Shown here: piece by piece, positions 23,480-34,108 of the stretch
Layout of the letters: each line of letters opens with the position of its first letter
Position numbering within the stretch: position 1 is the first letter of the stretch
From: Pseudoneurospora amorphoporcata
Lineage: Eukaryota; Ascomycota; Sordariomycetes; Sordariales; Sordariaceae
DNA: 64,000 bases
NCBI GenBank assembly: GCA_033297205.1
Contig: MU859078.1
Coordinates: forward strand, 124,001 to 188,000
Direction: 5' to 3'
Position numbers and translations under genes: made by a program
The notes under the pieces: model-generated
What the model saw: only the letters and a program-made list of their open reading frames with translations
Databases searched by the model: none
Told to the model about the DNA's origin: nothing

Positions 23480-24457
23480 TTAAGCAGTAGAAGCCCACAA
23501 CTCCCTCATCTGCACCAGTCCCGGAATACTTCCCAACAGTCCCACGACCATCTCGCTCACCAGCCCCTTCTCACTACTCCAATGCACCGTCAACGGCGCC
23601 CAAGCCAAGTTCTTGGCCAGGCTGCCCCTCCAGCTATCCTCCTTCCTCTTCTCCTTGGGCTCCAGCGCCAGGAGTCTACCAATCTCAATACCCACATACG
23701 CCGCCCAGAACCTAGCACTCCACAAGTACGCTTTGCCAATGCGGGCCGGTTGCCAGCCCAGCACGCCCTTGGAGGACAAATAGGCGCCGTTCTCGAGAAC
23801 CTGCAGGGCGACGCAGAGGGAGAATTGCACGAGGGAGATGGTCGTTTCCGTAGCTGTCGGGAGCTGTTCCTTGTCGCTGGCGGAAAGGGAGGAAGGGTTG
23901 CGCTTCGCGCGCCAGACGGCCGCCGTCTTGGCCAAGATGCCCTTGCCCCAGAAGTACATGCCTACCAAAGCCCAGAGACGGGTCATGGTGCGGGCCTCGG
24001 ACAGCAAGGTAGAGAGGGCGTTGAGGCGCTTGGCGTGGACGAGGGCGCGGGCGGCGGCGGGGGCGACGGCGGCTGCGGTCTTGGAGTCGACTACGACCGC
24101 GGTGGTAGCGCCCTGGGGAACGGAGCCGGCGATGACGGCGAGCCACTCGCGCAAGGAGCGCTGGAGAATGGAGCGCGAGAGCACGCCGAGGATGGAGGCG
24201 GAGAACTTGGAGGTGTAGCAGAGCAGGAGGAGGACGGTGTCGATGCCCGTGGGGGTGGAGAGACACTTGTTAAGGCGGGCGAGGAAGGCGTCGGAGGCGT
24301 GGAGGGCCTTGACCAGGGCGGCTGGGGATGGCTGGGACTTCTTTTCGTCGATAGAAGTAATAGGCTCGAGGGCGGCGGCGGCCGAGGGAGGGGGAATGGG
24401 TTCGCCGGAGGGAAGGTCGGCGACGGGCACGACGGGCTCTGCTGCTTGGTCGGACAT
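23480..24457 (-). CDS. Peroxisomal membrane protein PEX11C type
   Basis: A single exon of 325 aa starting at the ATG at 24457 (MSDQAAEPVVPV); the frame continues upstream only without a better start. PEX11 proteins sit in the peroxisomal membrane, tubulate it and promote peroxisome division. After a Pro/Ala-rich N-terminus (about 1-45), the protein shows the family pattern: an amphipathic stretch with LARLNKCLSTPTGIDTVLLL and CYTSKF, a second helix with LLSEARTMTRLWAL and MYFWGKG, a central hydrophobic helix (LVQFSLCVALQVLENGAYL), and the C-terminal end VGLLGSIPGLVQMRELW. These endings are typical of the filamentous-fungal Pex11C subgroup. The reverse-strand frame of 307 codons is a GC-bias shadow. 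Family sure, subgroup likely. Confidence 0.88.
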   Translation of the reverse strand: MSDQAAEPVVPVADLPSGEPIPPPSAAAALEPITSIDEKKSQPSPAALVKALHASDAFLARLNKCLSTPTGIDTVLLLLCYTSKFSASILGVLSRSILQRSLREWLAVIAGSVPQGATTAVVVDSKTAAAVAPAAARALVHAKRLNALSTLLSEARTMTRLWALVGMYFWGKGILAKTAAVWRAKRNPSSLSASDKEQLPTATETTISLVQFSLCVALQVLENGAYLSSKGVLGWQPARIGKAYLWSARFWAAYVGIEIGRLLALEPKEKRKEDSWRGSLAKNLAWAPLTVHWSSEKGLVSEMVVGLLGSIPGLVQMRELWASTA

Positions 24458-25367
24458 TATGATTATTGTTCTGGGGTGGCGGTGGTTGGTTGTTGGTTGA
24501 TGTAGACGGTAGAATTGGAAAGAGGAAGAAACAAGTGGAAAAGTCACAGGAAATCAGTCGGTCGACAGGAAGCTCCCACGAACTGTTGGTTATGGGTAAT
24601 GTCGCTCAAACAAAGCTCGCTTGAGTTTCCCAAGAATATCGAGTTTGGGCTCAAGAGGATCAAAATAGAAAGGAAACGGTGGTCGATGTGCCGATCCTCG
24701 GTCCGTAAGATGTGGGGGAGCTAGCTTGTCAAAGTGTCCAGGTACGGGAGGGGGACGAAAGGGACGGAGAGGGGAATGTCGTGCTTCTCCAATGTCTGGA
24801 CGGGAGTCTCCAACACCAAATGGTTATTTGATAAAGTACAAATTTCAAACAGAGCCGGCTCTTTACTCATGTCCCTATATAGACAGACGTGTGTTTGTGT
24901 CAATTCCACCGCACAAGTCAGCTTAAGAGAAACAGTTCCATTTCCCCAGATTGCTTCCAGTTTCACCACTGCACTGATCGCGCACACAGTTATCTGATCG
25001 AATCTTTTGCGAATGCCTCGGCTCCGCGGGTGTGGAGGTTGCAGTGTCCGGAACCCCTGTTCCTGTCAGCGGATGACACTTGTAGGGATGACGGCTGTAG
25101 AAGTGCAGCCGATAGAGGTGTTAGGCCGCCAGCTGCTGCTAAGCCGGCAGGGAAGCTGTCACCTGGCAGGCTTGTTGACAGACTCCTGAACACAAGCGTA
25201 CAGACAGGACAAAAGATACCTGAACGAAACGAACAACAAGTTATGATACAACGAATATGTATTAAATAATCTACTCTATATCCTATGTGTCCAGTCAAGC
25301 TCAACGCTTTCTACCATGTAATGAGTGTCTACCACGCCATCGGCACATCCATCCCAAACGAGTCTTC
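24458..25367. other. Intergenic region upstream of PEX11, downstream of IRS4
   Basis: About 0.9 kb between two tandem minus-strand genes. It should hold the PEX11 promoter and the IRS4 3' UTR. Short open frames on both strands have no recognisable product; I see nothing else. Confidence 0.6.
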
Positions 25368-25406
25368 CTAAAACGCCCCCTTCAGATGCCCCTTCGTCCT
25401 CCCCTT

Positions 25407-25451
<45 letters not shown>

Positions 25452-28061
25452 CGCCTTGGGTGCCTTCACATTAACACTCATGACGCGATCCCTCGCGCTC
25501 TCCCACACGCCCTCACCGACGACCGTCGGTATCTTCCGTCCCCTCAGCCTCTGATCAATCAACCACATGCCCACCACAAACTCCTGCTTGTCCAGCGCCC
25601 CGCACTGGCGCCTGTCCACTAGCTCCCAAACCTCCGCTAGCTCGTCCACAGGCAGCCGGCTCCGGCTCCAAATATCCCTAACCACGACGTTCACCACCAG
25701 ATCCGCCTCGGGACCTTCCCACGCCCGCGCTAGGTCGACCTGCCGCAGCGAGTCGTCCGGCGCCGCGAGTGGCTGCCAGTTCTCCGGGTGCTCGAAGGCG
25801 AAGCCGGGGCGCAAAAAGAGGCCCCGGTTGCTGGCCCAGACGGCTTCGTACCGCCTTCGCTGACGGATCGTCATCTCGTCGCGCCAGCGCCGGCGCGCGC
25901 CCTCGTTGTGCGCATGTTTCTTGCCGCCTAGGTGCTTCTTGCGGTGGCGGTGCGTTTGTAGGCGCAAGTCTTCGTCGTCCGAGTGAGAGCGAGGCGTGCG
26001 GAGGGTCTTGAGGAGACTGGTTGGCTGGCCATGTTCCGTCTGGCGGCTGGATGGTAGGCTGTCGGCGGTGCGTTGTGGCACCAGAGGGCTAGCATGGGGA
26101 GGGCTCTGGGTGTGGTGGCGAAGGTGAGCATGATGACGATGGCCACGGCGGGGAGGAGGGACGGGTGGGAGGCCCGGTGATTCCAGGCATGTTTGGGTTA
26201 GTGCTGCGAGACGTGATGACGCGAGGTTGCTTGCTATCATGGCATTCGTAAGGGAGTCAAGGCTCATCTCGGGAGTTGGGCTGACCCCCGTGCTGTAGCT
26301 GTGTAGCCCGGTCCCCGGACGCAAGATGGGTGATGGCCGGGTTTGCGATACCAGCGACCGCACAGACGCCGGGGTACTCACCCGGGACGCCCTCGATGAG
26401 GTGCCGGTATTGGTCCTGGCCAGACGAGGGCGAATTCTCTCTAGTTCCCTGACAGGCGACTGAGGTCGTGGAGATGGGCTGGAGGAGGCTGAGACAAAGG
26501 TTTCGTCGGACGAGGTAGAGTTTTGAGACAAACGGCGGTCCCCGAGACTGGTCTCAGCGCTTTGTCGGCTTGTCTGAGACTGGTCCATGCTCGATGAGAC
26601 AACCCGAGAACTTTTCCTGATGGTGGGCTTCTTGTCAGGTCTCGGGCTGGTATTAGGCTTGCAAGTTTTTGGTAGAGCCGGAGAAGCTTCAAGGCGTGGA
26701 GTCGAAACGACTCTTCTTGGCTGTGGGGAGACAATTTTTGTCTCGGATATCTGAGCGTGTTGGGGAAGAGGCGGCGTTGATGGTCGTTTGTCCGTAGGAA
26801 CTTCCACCCTTTGCTTCGACTGCACGGTTTTGTGTTGACTCTTAAGCCCACTCGTTCCCTCGGATGCTACATCCTTCGCTTCCGTTTCCATGACTTGACG
26901 GCCTCCCTCTCGGTTAGCTTTGCCACCGACATCTCCATGACGGTTCCTTGTCTCATCTTGTCCCTGGTTATACGACTTGCCCTCCCGTTCCATGACACCA
27001 GTCGAGCTTGCTATCGATTCCACGGTACTGAGTGAAATATCCCTTCTTGGCTTAGGTTTCGGCTCTGGGGCAACCTTCGTTTCCCTTGGTGCAACATCAG
27101 GCTCTTCACCAGTTCCACGCTGCTTTTCTATGCTGGCGCTTCCCGATGGCGTAGGAGATAGTGACGTTAGTGTTTGGTGATATTCCGCTTTTGATGCCGG
27201 ACGAGGTTTCTTCTTCTTCTTAGCAGGCTCCGCCTCTTCCTGTTTACCGTCGAAAAGAGCGACCAAGGATGTCGTGGGTGGAATAGACGCTGTATCCAGA
27301 TGCTGAGGATCAAATGCCGGGAGAGAAGGTGTGTCATGGGTAGCTACACTCGAACTGCGTGTTCGGCCTGATAGGACATGTTGCTGAGAAAGGACCGGGT
27401 GTGTTTGCTGACTCATCGAGCTCAACGAGGGGCTTGGTGATGGCGTACCGGACCTACTGGCGGCCAGCGTTGCAGCGATCCAAGAAGCCGACCTGGGTTC
27501 ATGACCAAACTTTGAGGTTGTTGGAGTAGGAGGATGAGAGTGGGAGTTGTTGGGTGCTTGGCTGGACACAGAAGCTAGAGATGGCCTCCTCGAGCGCATC
27601 GTTGGCCGTTTACTTGGCGCAAGGTCGTTTGCCCGAGCTTCGGCATGTTGCTGTTGTTGTTGGGAGCTCCCGCCAGTGGCCTGGCCGTGCGGTTCCTGCC
27701 TGTTCGTCCTGCCCGCTGATCCAACACTTGACGTTGAGGTGACCACCCGCAATGCTTCGTTCTTGGAGGTGGTGGGAGGTGGGTGTTCTCTAGCAGCGAT
27801 GTTGGCCGCCAGGAGTGCTCCATTGCTGCCACCAACTGTCCTAGAGGCTGATGCTGAGACGCATGTCCCTGGAGTCGGTACCCGTGGAACGGCGGTATCA
27901 CTGCCTTTGGCCGCCGTCTTCTGCTGTTGTTGAAAAGCCAAGGTTGCTCCCTTGAGAGCAGCAGCAAGACCGGAAGTAGCGGGATTCGCAGATGCCCCTG
28001 TCAGGGACGAGGTTGAGCTGGCAGGACCACGGCCATCGCTGGAAGCTACTGAAGCGGGCAT
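25368..28061 (-). CDS. IRS4: EH-domain protein of the IRS4/TAX4 family
   Basis: A single exon of 897 aa from ATG 28061 (MPASVASSDGRGP). Yeast Irs4 and Tax4 bind the lipid phosphatase Inp51, lower PI(4,5)P2 levels, and affect cell-wall integrity, autophagy and rDNA silencing. Residues 1 to about 700 are disordered, rich in Ser, Pro, Thr and Gln, with a basic KKKKKPRPASKAEYH patch. The C-terminal EH domain (about 720-860) is clear: RQRRRYEAVWASNRGLFL, then VVVRDIWSRSRLPVDELAEVW and the EF-hand-like LVDRRQCGALDKQEF followed by VGMWLIDQRLRGRKIP. The tail carries a run of about 15 His encoded by a CAT repeat. Upstream on the same strand, 1 kb away, is a tRNA gene. The function is inferred from the family. 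Confidence 0.9.
25407..25451 (-). repeat. CAT repeat encoding poly-histidine
   Basis: Fifteen perfect CAT codons (ATG on the plus strand) near the 3' end of the IRS4-type gene, after the EH domain. Use of one codon throughout marks it as a true microsatellite inside a coding region. Confidence 0.92.
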
Positions 28062-29028
28062 GAAGGTCGTTGTTGGTGTTGTTGACAGCTGGATAGAGTC
28101 TTTTAACTTTCTGGGGACGGGATAATGTTTTTGAGTGTTGGATCCCCTCCACCGAGTAACAACAAAATGCCAAAAGCAGAAAGTAGCAGAACCGGAGCTG
28201 GGCCTGCGGTCTGCGTTTGGTAACGTGGGTCTTGTCTTTTTCTCACCTGGACATCAGGAGAGAATAGAGATGGGGGTTTGGACGGATTCTAGGTTCGTTA
28301 AGCGATTGTTAGGCCGTTCGTTTGTTCGGGACCCCGGCCGGCCCAAGTGGAAACTCGGACTATTTTGACGTGCAGCTGAGTGACGACGGATGGGAGTGAT
28401 GAGCTGATGGGGATGACAACAGCAAGCGAGTCCGCAAGAGAGAGTCCAGAGTCCAGAGGAACCTATTCTAATGGATATGCGTTCAGCAGAGGTACCTACC
28501 CCTGGAAGCGATCCCGATGATTGGCAAGCACGTTTTGGCACTTTCACTTCCTTCAGCTTTCACTGGTTTCGTCCAGTGTTTAATTCGAGAACCGAGGTGC
28601 TTTTGCTGTCAGAAGTACTTTACCAACTGCAAGGACACAGTATGGTTGAGTCGAAGGCAATGCTAATTCCATCTTATATCTGCGAATGAGATCGTCACGA
28701 GTGCTCTTTTCCAGCAAAAAGACGGGAATCATGTCGAGGTACGGTTCCTGTTCAGGACGGGAAGGTTATCAGGTGTCAAGTGTCAGGGCACACCCCGGTG
28801 TCAGCTCTAACCCGCTACGGGCCAGCAGGCGGTTTCAGCAGGGTCCGTCTGATGTAACAGTGGGACCAATCCACTGGGGTGCCCTGCAAAGCCGCACTGA
28901 GGCAGCAGCGAAGCTACGCCCTATAATGCCCTGATCCCTGACCTGAGGTCCAAGCACAGGAAAAACACAAGGTGGAATTTTCGAAAAGAAAAAAACTGCC
29001 AAAAAACAAGTTTTTGATGGTCATCGTG
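28062..29028. other. IRS4 promoter region and tRNA 3' flank
   Basis: About 970 bases. It holds the promoter and leader of the minus-strand IRS4 gene, one AGGTACCT palindrome (28490-28497), and the Pol III stop signals of the tRNA. No protein gene is evident. Confidence 0.55.
29001..29006 (-). terminator. Pol III T-run terminator of tRNA-Ser
   Basis: On the minus strand, a run of six T lies 22 nt after the tRNA 3' end, with a second run of seven at 28989-28995 as back-up. Confidence 0.6.
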
Positions 29029-29110
29029 CGACGTGGGCCTGATTCGAACAGACGCTCCCGAAGGAACAAGATTTCTAGTCTTGCGCATTAGACCACTCTG
29101 CCACCACGCC
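29029..29110 (-). tRNA. tRNA-Ser (anticodon AGA)
   Basis: The minus strand folds into a full class II tRNA of 82 nt. Acceptor GGCGTGG pairs with CCACGTC (one G-U) with discriminator G, as in serine tRNAs. The anticodon stem CAAGA/TCTTG closes the loop CTAGAAA, giving anticodon AGA (read as IGA in the mature form, for UCU, UCC and UCA). A long variable arm (TTCC-TTCG-GGAG) and the T arm GTCTG-TTCGAAT-CAGGC complete the serine pattern. There is no intron and no encoded CCA. The D arm (GCA...TGC) and T arm supply the internal A and B boxes for Pol III. Confidence 0.96.
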
Positions 29111-29668
29111 TATTGCTGTATATTTAATGTGGATGTCCTATTTACATAGCTACACGTGGTGCACGCTAGGCTTTTTTTTTTTCTTTTTCTTTTTTCTTCC
29201 GAAAACACTGGACGAAGAGTCAAGTGGACGTTACTATCAAGTGGCCACATTGGATGTGAGATCTTGCACATCCAGTAAGGCGCAACCACTGAAAGAGTTT
29301 CGATGACGGAAAGCTTTTTGATATACTGGTAGTGATTGAAAGAAAACGTCCAAAAACAACTCTTTTTAACGCCTTCCATTTCCTTGCACTCATCACTTCA
29401 TTCTATCCTCTGTACATGGCATGCTATGTGGCTGAAAACCGCCTTTTTGATCCATATTTCATCCCGCCAACCGCTGAAAACCCAACAAAACCCAGGTAAA
29501 TGCAGGAAAGGTAGAATGAAACAAACAAAGTGAAAGAAGCAAGCATCATATCAACGACAAGAACGAAAAAAATGAAATAAAAACGGAATGGGCATGCCAC
29601 AAAATGATAAGAGAAACAGAGAATCCATCCAAAGCCAGCCCATCCATGTTGTATCCCAATCCCTACAC
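29111..29668. other. Interval between tRNA-Ser and ASE1
   Basis: About 560 bases containing the ASE1 3' flank and the tRNA 5' flank, with a T-rich stretch at 29171-29194. Nothing else is visible. Confidence 0.6.
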
Positions 29669-32183
29669 TCAATGGTAATGGGAATACCCATCCTCATCAG
29701 CCCACTCGCTTTGCCCACCCATGATCCTATCCCCATCCGCATCCACCAAGGCGACACGGCCTGCATGTGCCGGCGGTTGAAGTCCGCTCTGCTTCATTGC
29801 TCGTATTTGCGCCGCCTGCTGAAGCTGGCCAAACCCGTGTTGTGACTGGCTATGTTGGCTAGCGTGCGACTGAGGTCGGGAATCATCAGGCGTCGACCGT
29901 CTGAATCCTCCCAGACTGCGAGCCCCCCGCACCTTATGCAGGTATAGGTTCCCGGTCTCCTCCTCAAGATCTGAACCATCTTCGTATGTCTGCCAGTTCT
30001 CCGACTCCGACACTGCCGAGCCTGCAGATTCGCGGTCGGCAGTTTGGCGCGGAGGTGGCGCTTGTGGCAGTTGCTTGAACGATGACTGTGATGCCGTGTA
30101 GGAAGTCAAAGAGGAATGCGAAGTGCGGGACGTGTGCGATGAGATGGAGTTGGAATGACCAGGCCGAGTGGAGGACCTGGATGAGCCCCTATCGTCGTAC
30201 ATGTCTTCCGCCTCAACTTCCCGAACAAGGGTGATGCTCGACCTAAGATTAGCACCGTTGTAAGGGTTATTCGGCTTCTCGAGGTCCGGCGGTGGCAGGA
30301 GGGAGCGCATTTTGGGTGGTGGCGCTCTCAGCAACGGAGCGCCCCGGAGCGATCCGGTCCCATCCACCCTCGATTCCGGCCGACCAGTGATACGGTCAGC
30401 CGGGGCGCTGTTGATAAAAGTAAGGTTGGAAAGGGGCGCTCGGGCTGGGAGACGGGTTGGGCTACCGGTCTTCCCACTCACCGTGGCGCTCCTCGCCGGG
30501 AGTGCCGAGGTGCTGGCGCTTGGAGTCTTGGTAGGGCTCTTTGGTGGTTGTCCCCTCAATGCGTGGGCACTGTTAGCACGGTTTAATGTGGCGGCCCTTT
30601 CTCTGGGCTTGACTGCCGAAGCAGATACTCCGGGTGTCTTGGGTCTGCTCGTCCCCAGCCCGACCTTGGGATCTTCCTCCTCAATGGCATCAAGGAACCG
30701 TTCTCCCTGGACCAGGAACGGCCGGCCATATTCCTCTTCCCACTGCTCCAAAGACTTGCGGAGATCCACTATGACCTTGGGCAGCTCCTTTGCAATACGC
30801 TTTCTCATTTTCTCCTCCCGAAGAAGCTTGCCAGGATCACGTCTCTCGCCCTTCTGTCCCTTCATCAACAAGCGTGAGGCATCCTGGCTAGAGGCCGCCA
30901 ACTCCTCACGGTCAGCGACGAGACTCTTGTACTTGTCAACGAGAGACAGCAATGGAGCTCTCTGTTCTTTCAACGTCTCCAGGCGAGCGATTTCGCGCTC
31001 ATGTGCCTCCAAAAGAGCGTCGCTGTAGACGTCGGAGAAGGCTGGGGTGAACTCGAGCATCTCATCCTCCGAGTAATACAGAGCATCCCACAGCCCCTGA
31101 AGCTTGACGCGAGCATCTTCAATGAAGATGTGCATGTTCTGGCGCTTGAGCTCGTTCAAGCGCGAAAGCTCATCCTCAAACTCGTTGATCTGTCGCATAC
31201 CGCAGCCACGGTTGCTGTTAAGGAAGGCCTTGCGCGCACTCTCATCGACCCCAAGCTTTTCCCAGAGTTCTCCAACTGTTGCCTTGAGGTTGGTCAGGCG
31301 GTTTTCTCGGCTTTGCTTCTCATCGGCCAGCTTGTCCTTCTTGGCTCGGAGTCGTTCGATGTCTACTTGGTGGAGACCCAGCTGTTCTGGCGCATCCCGG
31401 TAGTACTTGACTATAGCACCATCCGTTTGCGCTTGTGGTGTCCCAAGCTCAGCCCATAGCTGAATAATCTCTTCTGATACAGACTTTACGGCTGCGACTC
31501 GTCGAGTGTACTCCTCAAAGACTCTGGTGAACTCCTCATCCAGCTTCTGCACATATGAGTCGGTCAAATCGAAAGTTGTCGATACCGGTTGATCGGGTCC
31601 AGTGGGTGGTAGTTCGAGCCTGACAAAGCCTGGTTCCAGGTGCAGAGAATAGGATTCAAGTGCTTGTGCTAATTCTGTTATGGCGTCAGAACAAGTAGGG
31701 GATTTTTATGAGAAGAGCTGGCGGAAAACTTACTCTTGATCTCCTCGTACCGCTCTCTGTGCGCCCTGGCAACCTGGCAGTGCTTTTCTTGGAGTCCCTG
31801 GATGCATTGGATGAGGGGGTATGTGACCTTGAGTCCATCGTCTTCAAGTGACCGGCGAGCCTTCTTAGTGTCATCCATGGCCATCTCCATTTGTCGGATT
31901 GTTGTGATGATCTTCTGTGCCTCCTCGATCATCTCCTGCTTCTCGTTTGTCACACGGCGCACTTGATTCTGCAGTGCCTCAGAGAGAGCTGCAAAGAGCT
32001 GTTTCGGAAGCGGGTTAGCCGATGCTCGCCGCGCCTTGTGCGCAATTGTCGCCGTTGCATGTTTTTGCTTACCTCGGCCTCTCTATGCTCGCGATCATTG
32101 TGGGCAACACCAATCTCGTCAAACAGGCCATGCAGCTGGCCGATAATGGTGTTGACCTGTTGCGCCAGGTAGCTGGTATCCAT
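29669..32183 (-). CDS. ASE1: Anaphase spindle midzone protein ASE1/PRC1/MAP65
   Basis: Three exons on the minus strand, 32183-32073, 31998-31734 and 31668-29669, give 791 aa. Ase1 dimerises through N-terminal helices, crosslinks antiparallel microtubules and organises the anaphase midzone. Introns are 74 nt (GTAAGC...CAG) and 65 nt (GTAAGT...TAG). For the second, the first AG would create a stop in frame; the AG six bases later (ATTAG) keeps the frame open. The N-terminus (MDTSYLAQQVNTIIGQLHGL) and LFAALSEALQNQV are typical. Residues to about 480 form the rod and spectrin-like microtubule-binding part, with IQLWAELGTPQ, LKATVGELWEKLGV, LWDALYYSEDEM and LEQWEEEYGRPF. The Ser/Pro/Arg-rich tail (about 490-791) is disordered with many SP/TP sites, where Cdk control occurs in relatives. 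Confidence 0.93.
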
Positions 32184-33820
32184 GCTGGGTGGAATGTTTA
32201 CTCTCTCGGATATGGTATAACGAGTGTGGGCGGAATGATGTGTAGGGCGCAGGTGACGACAGTGAGGATGTCGTCGTCGGTCGTGGAGGTTTCAGGCGAG
32301 GGGCGTGCCAATAGGGTGATATCTGGCTGCAGCGAGAGGCTTAAAGCATGGGCGACGACTTAGGTATGACGTGCAGCTGGGACTTGCTTCTGGTCTGCAG
32401 CTGGGATGCCTAGAACTACACTGCGGGCAGCTGAGTTTACACGAGTCGAGTCGACGGGAGATTCCACCGCAGTATGTAGCTGCGTCGCGAAAGTATACCT
32501 ATGCGATGCGCTCAACTCAAGAGGCTCACAAACATTCCATGTGAAGAGGGAAAGGAAGAACAGGCGACGGTGGACGAGGTCGCTGGAAGAAGCAAAAAAG
32601 GAATGCGCACAAGAGCGACGGTGGGTGAGGGCGAGGTGATGAGAAGAAAGAAAGTTGGAAGGAAGGGAGAGGATGAGAGAGATGGGATGGCGGAAAGAAG
32701 GAAGTTGTAGTGAGGTGACAAGTGGTGAATAGTCCCGAGAACAAGTTGAGGAAATGTCGGATTCGCTCTTGACTGCGTGTGTCCAAGATGCACTTTTTTG
32801 CTTAGAAGCCAGGTTCGGAAGCTGAGACTCTTCAGGTACTTTTCAGGTACGTACGTAGGTGGTGTACATGGCAGAGGTAGGTATTACTTGACAGGATCCT
32901 AGTCCCTTGAACCACCAACCACCGACAACTCAGCCCACCCTATTGGCTGTTTTTCAGTGTTTGCGACGGGCAGAGCACGGACGAGGACGGCCTGGCGTGC
33001 GCCGGTTTGGCGCCTGTTTCTCGTCGTATCCAGAGCAACGCCCGCTTTTAGTGTCAGATCCCGATGCGCCCCACACCAGCGTCCCCACTCTTCAGGTCCT
33101 CCCGTTACATACCTAAGAGGTACCTAACTTGCTCCGGCCTGAGTCCGGGTCCCAGCATAGAGGACGATGAGAGGTGGAAGCACAGCACGGTAAGCAGTCT
33201 TCGGTTTCCAGCGCCCTGATATTCGTGGAATTGTGAGCGACGAACCCGAGGGAAAAGAATGTCTCACTCAGAAGAACTGGAAGGGAGAGGGAGTGAGCCT
33301 CAGACTATGCCGCCATGGTTCACTAGAGGTAGGTCCAAGCCATCATGAATCCTGCTCCCCCCTCCTTGCATGATCTTGGCCCTTATGGCTCAGCCTGGGA
33401 TACGAGCTGGGACAAGGGCTCTCTAGAGAGGCTTTGAAGAGCCCACCACCACGCCCACAAACCGGAACCGCCTAGCGCCCTAGGCCTCCTTCCGGTTTCC
33501 ACTCCCCTCGTTCCTTGCTTTTGAAACAGGATGTTTACCCCGCCTGCCCGCCATCGCACGCCATTGCACTTGCACCTCCGCGTCTAATTCACACCAATCT
33601 TGTCTTTTTATTCCTCGAGTCGAATGATGCCTCGCTCTCCTCTTTCTTATCTCCTTCCAGTCCCGTCTCATCGGCTGATCTCACCACCTCACCTCACTCA
33701 GCAAGAGCAATGGAACAAAGTGATGTTCGTAACCGTAGCTTCGGAACCTTTCTGCCTTTCTTTGTTGATGCACCCAGAGGAACACATCTCCCATGCAGCA
33801 AGCAGCCCGAACACAGGGCG
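32184..33820. other. ASE1 promoter region and beyond
   Basis: Purine-rich strings (GAAGAAAG type) at 32540-32710 and one AGGTACCT (33118-33125). This should contain the ASE1 promoter and leader. Short open frames on both strands carry no recognised product. Confidence 0.55.
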
Positions 33821-33868
33821 ATTGGAGCATCTGATTGGATGCCTGTCAAGATGCACCACTGGTATATA
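33821..33868 (+). promoter_or_regulatory. Putative promoter: two inverted CCAAT boxes and TATATA
   Basis: ATTGG (CCAAT on the minus strand) occurs at 33821-33825 and 33834-33838, followed by TATATA at 33863-33868. The order and spacing are those of a core promoter for plus-strand transcription starting near 33890-33900. The first ATG after it is at 33909. Inference only. Confidence 0.3.
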
Positions 33869-33908
33869 GAAGCCGAGGACTTGAGGTCGCAGTTGTGTCA
33901 ACAACAGC

Positions 33909-34108
33909 ATGGCCGCGGAACAAGAAATATCAAACTTGATCAAAACATACCATCTTCTTCCGGGCCATGCAAATGTATTCTATTTCTAGTCAGGGCATCG
34001 TTGGTCCAAAGCACTAGGTAAGGCACTCTACCTGAGACGACGCAGGAGGCTGCCGACTTATACGGCTTACCCAACAACAACAAACAGCTTGGTCAGTTTT
34101 ATACGTAG
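33909..34108 (+). CDS. Candidate small spliced gene (42 aa), speculative
   Basis: Exons 33909-33974 and 34046-34108 would encode a 42-residue protein beginning MAAEQEISNLIKTYHLLP and ending NNNKQLGQFYT. The assumed intron is 71 nt with acceptor CGCAG; its donor GTATTC is weak and there is no clear branch site. Without splicing the first frame ends at 33987-33989 after 26 codons. In favour: a CCAAT/TATA cluster lies just upstream, and the spliced peptide has ordinary protein composition. Against: it is very short and I recognise no family. A second start further on, 34212 (MAGRDQAREISANYHGKF), could belong to the same transcript. Confidence 0.15.

Noticed and set aside
23582..24505. 307-codon plus-strand frame over PEX11
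   Set aside because: Glycine-rich antisense product created by GC-rich PEX11 codons.
33909..33989. Resemblance of MAAEQEISNLIKTYHLLP to the start of cupin (DUF985) proteins
   Set aside because: The next family motif (a His-Pro-Glu-Gly-Gly-Tyr string) and later blocks were looked for downstream in all frames and are absent.
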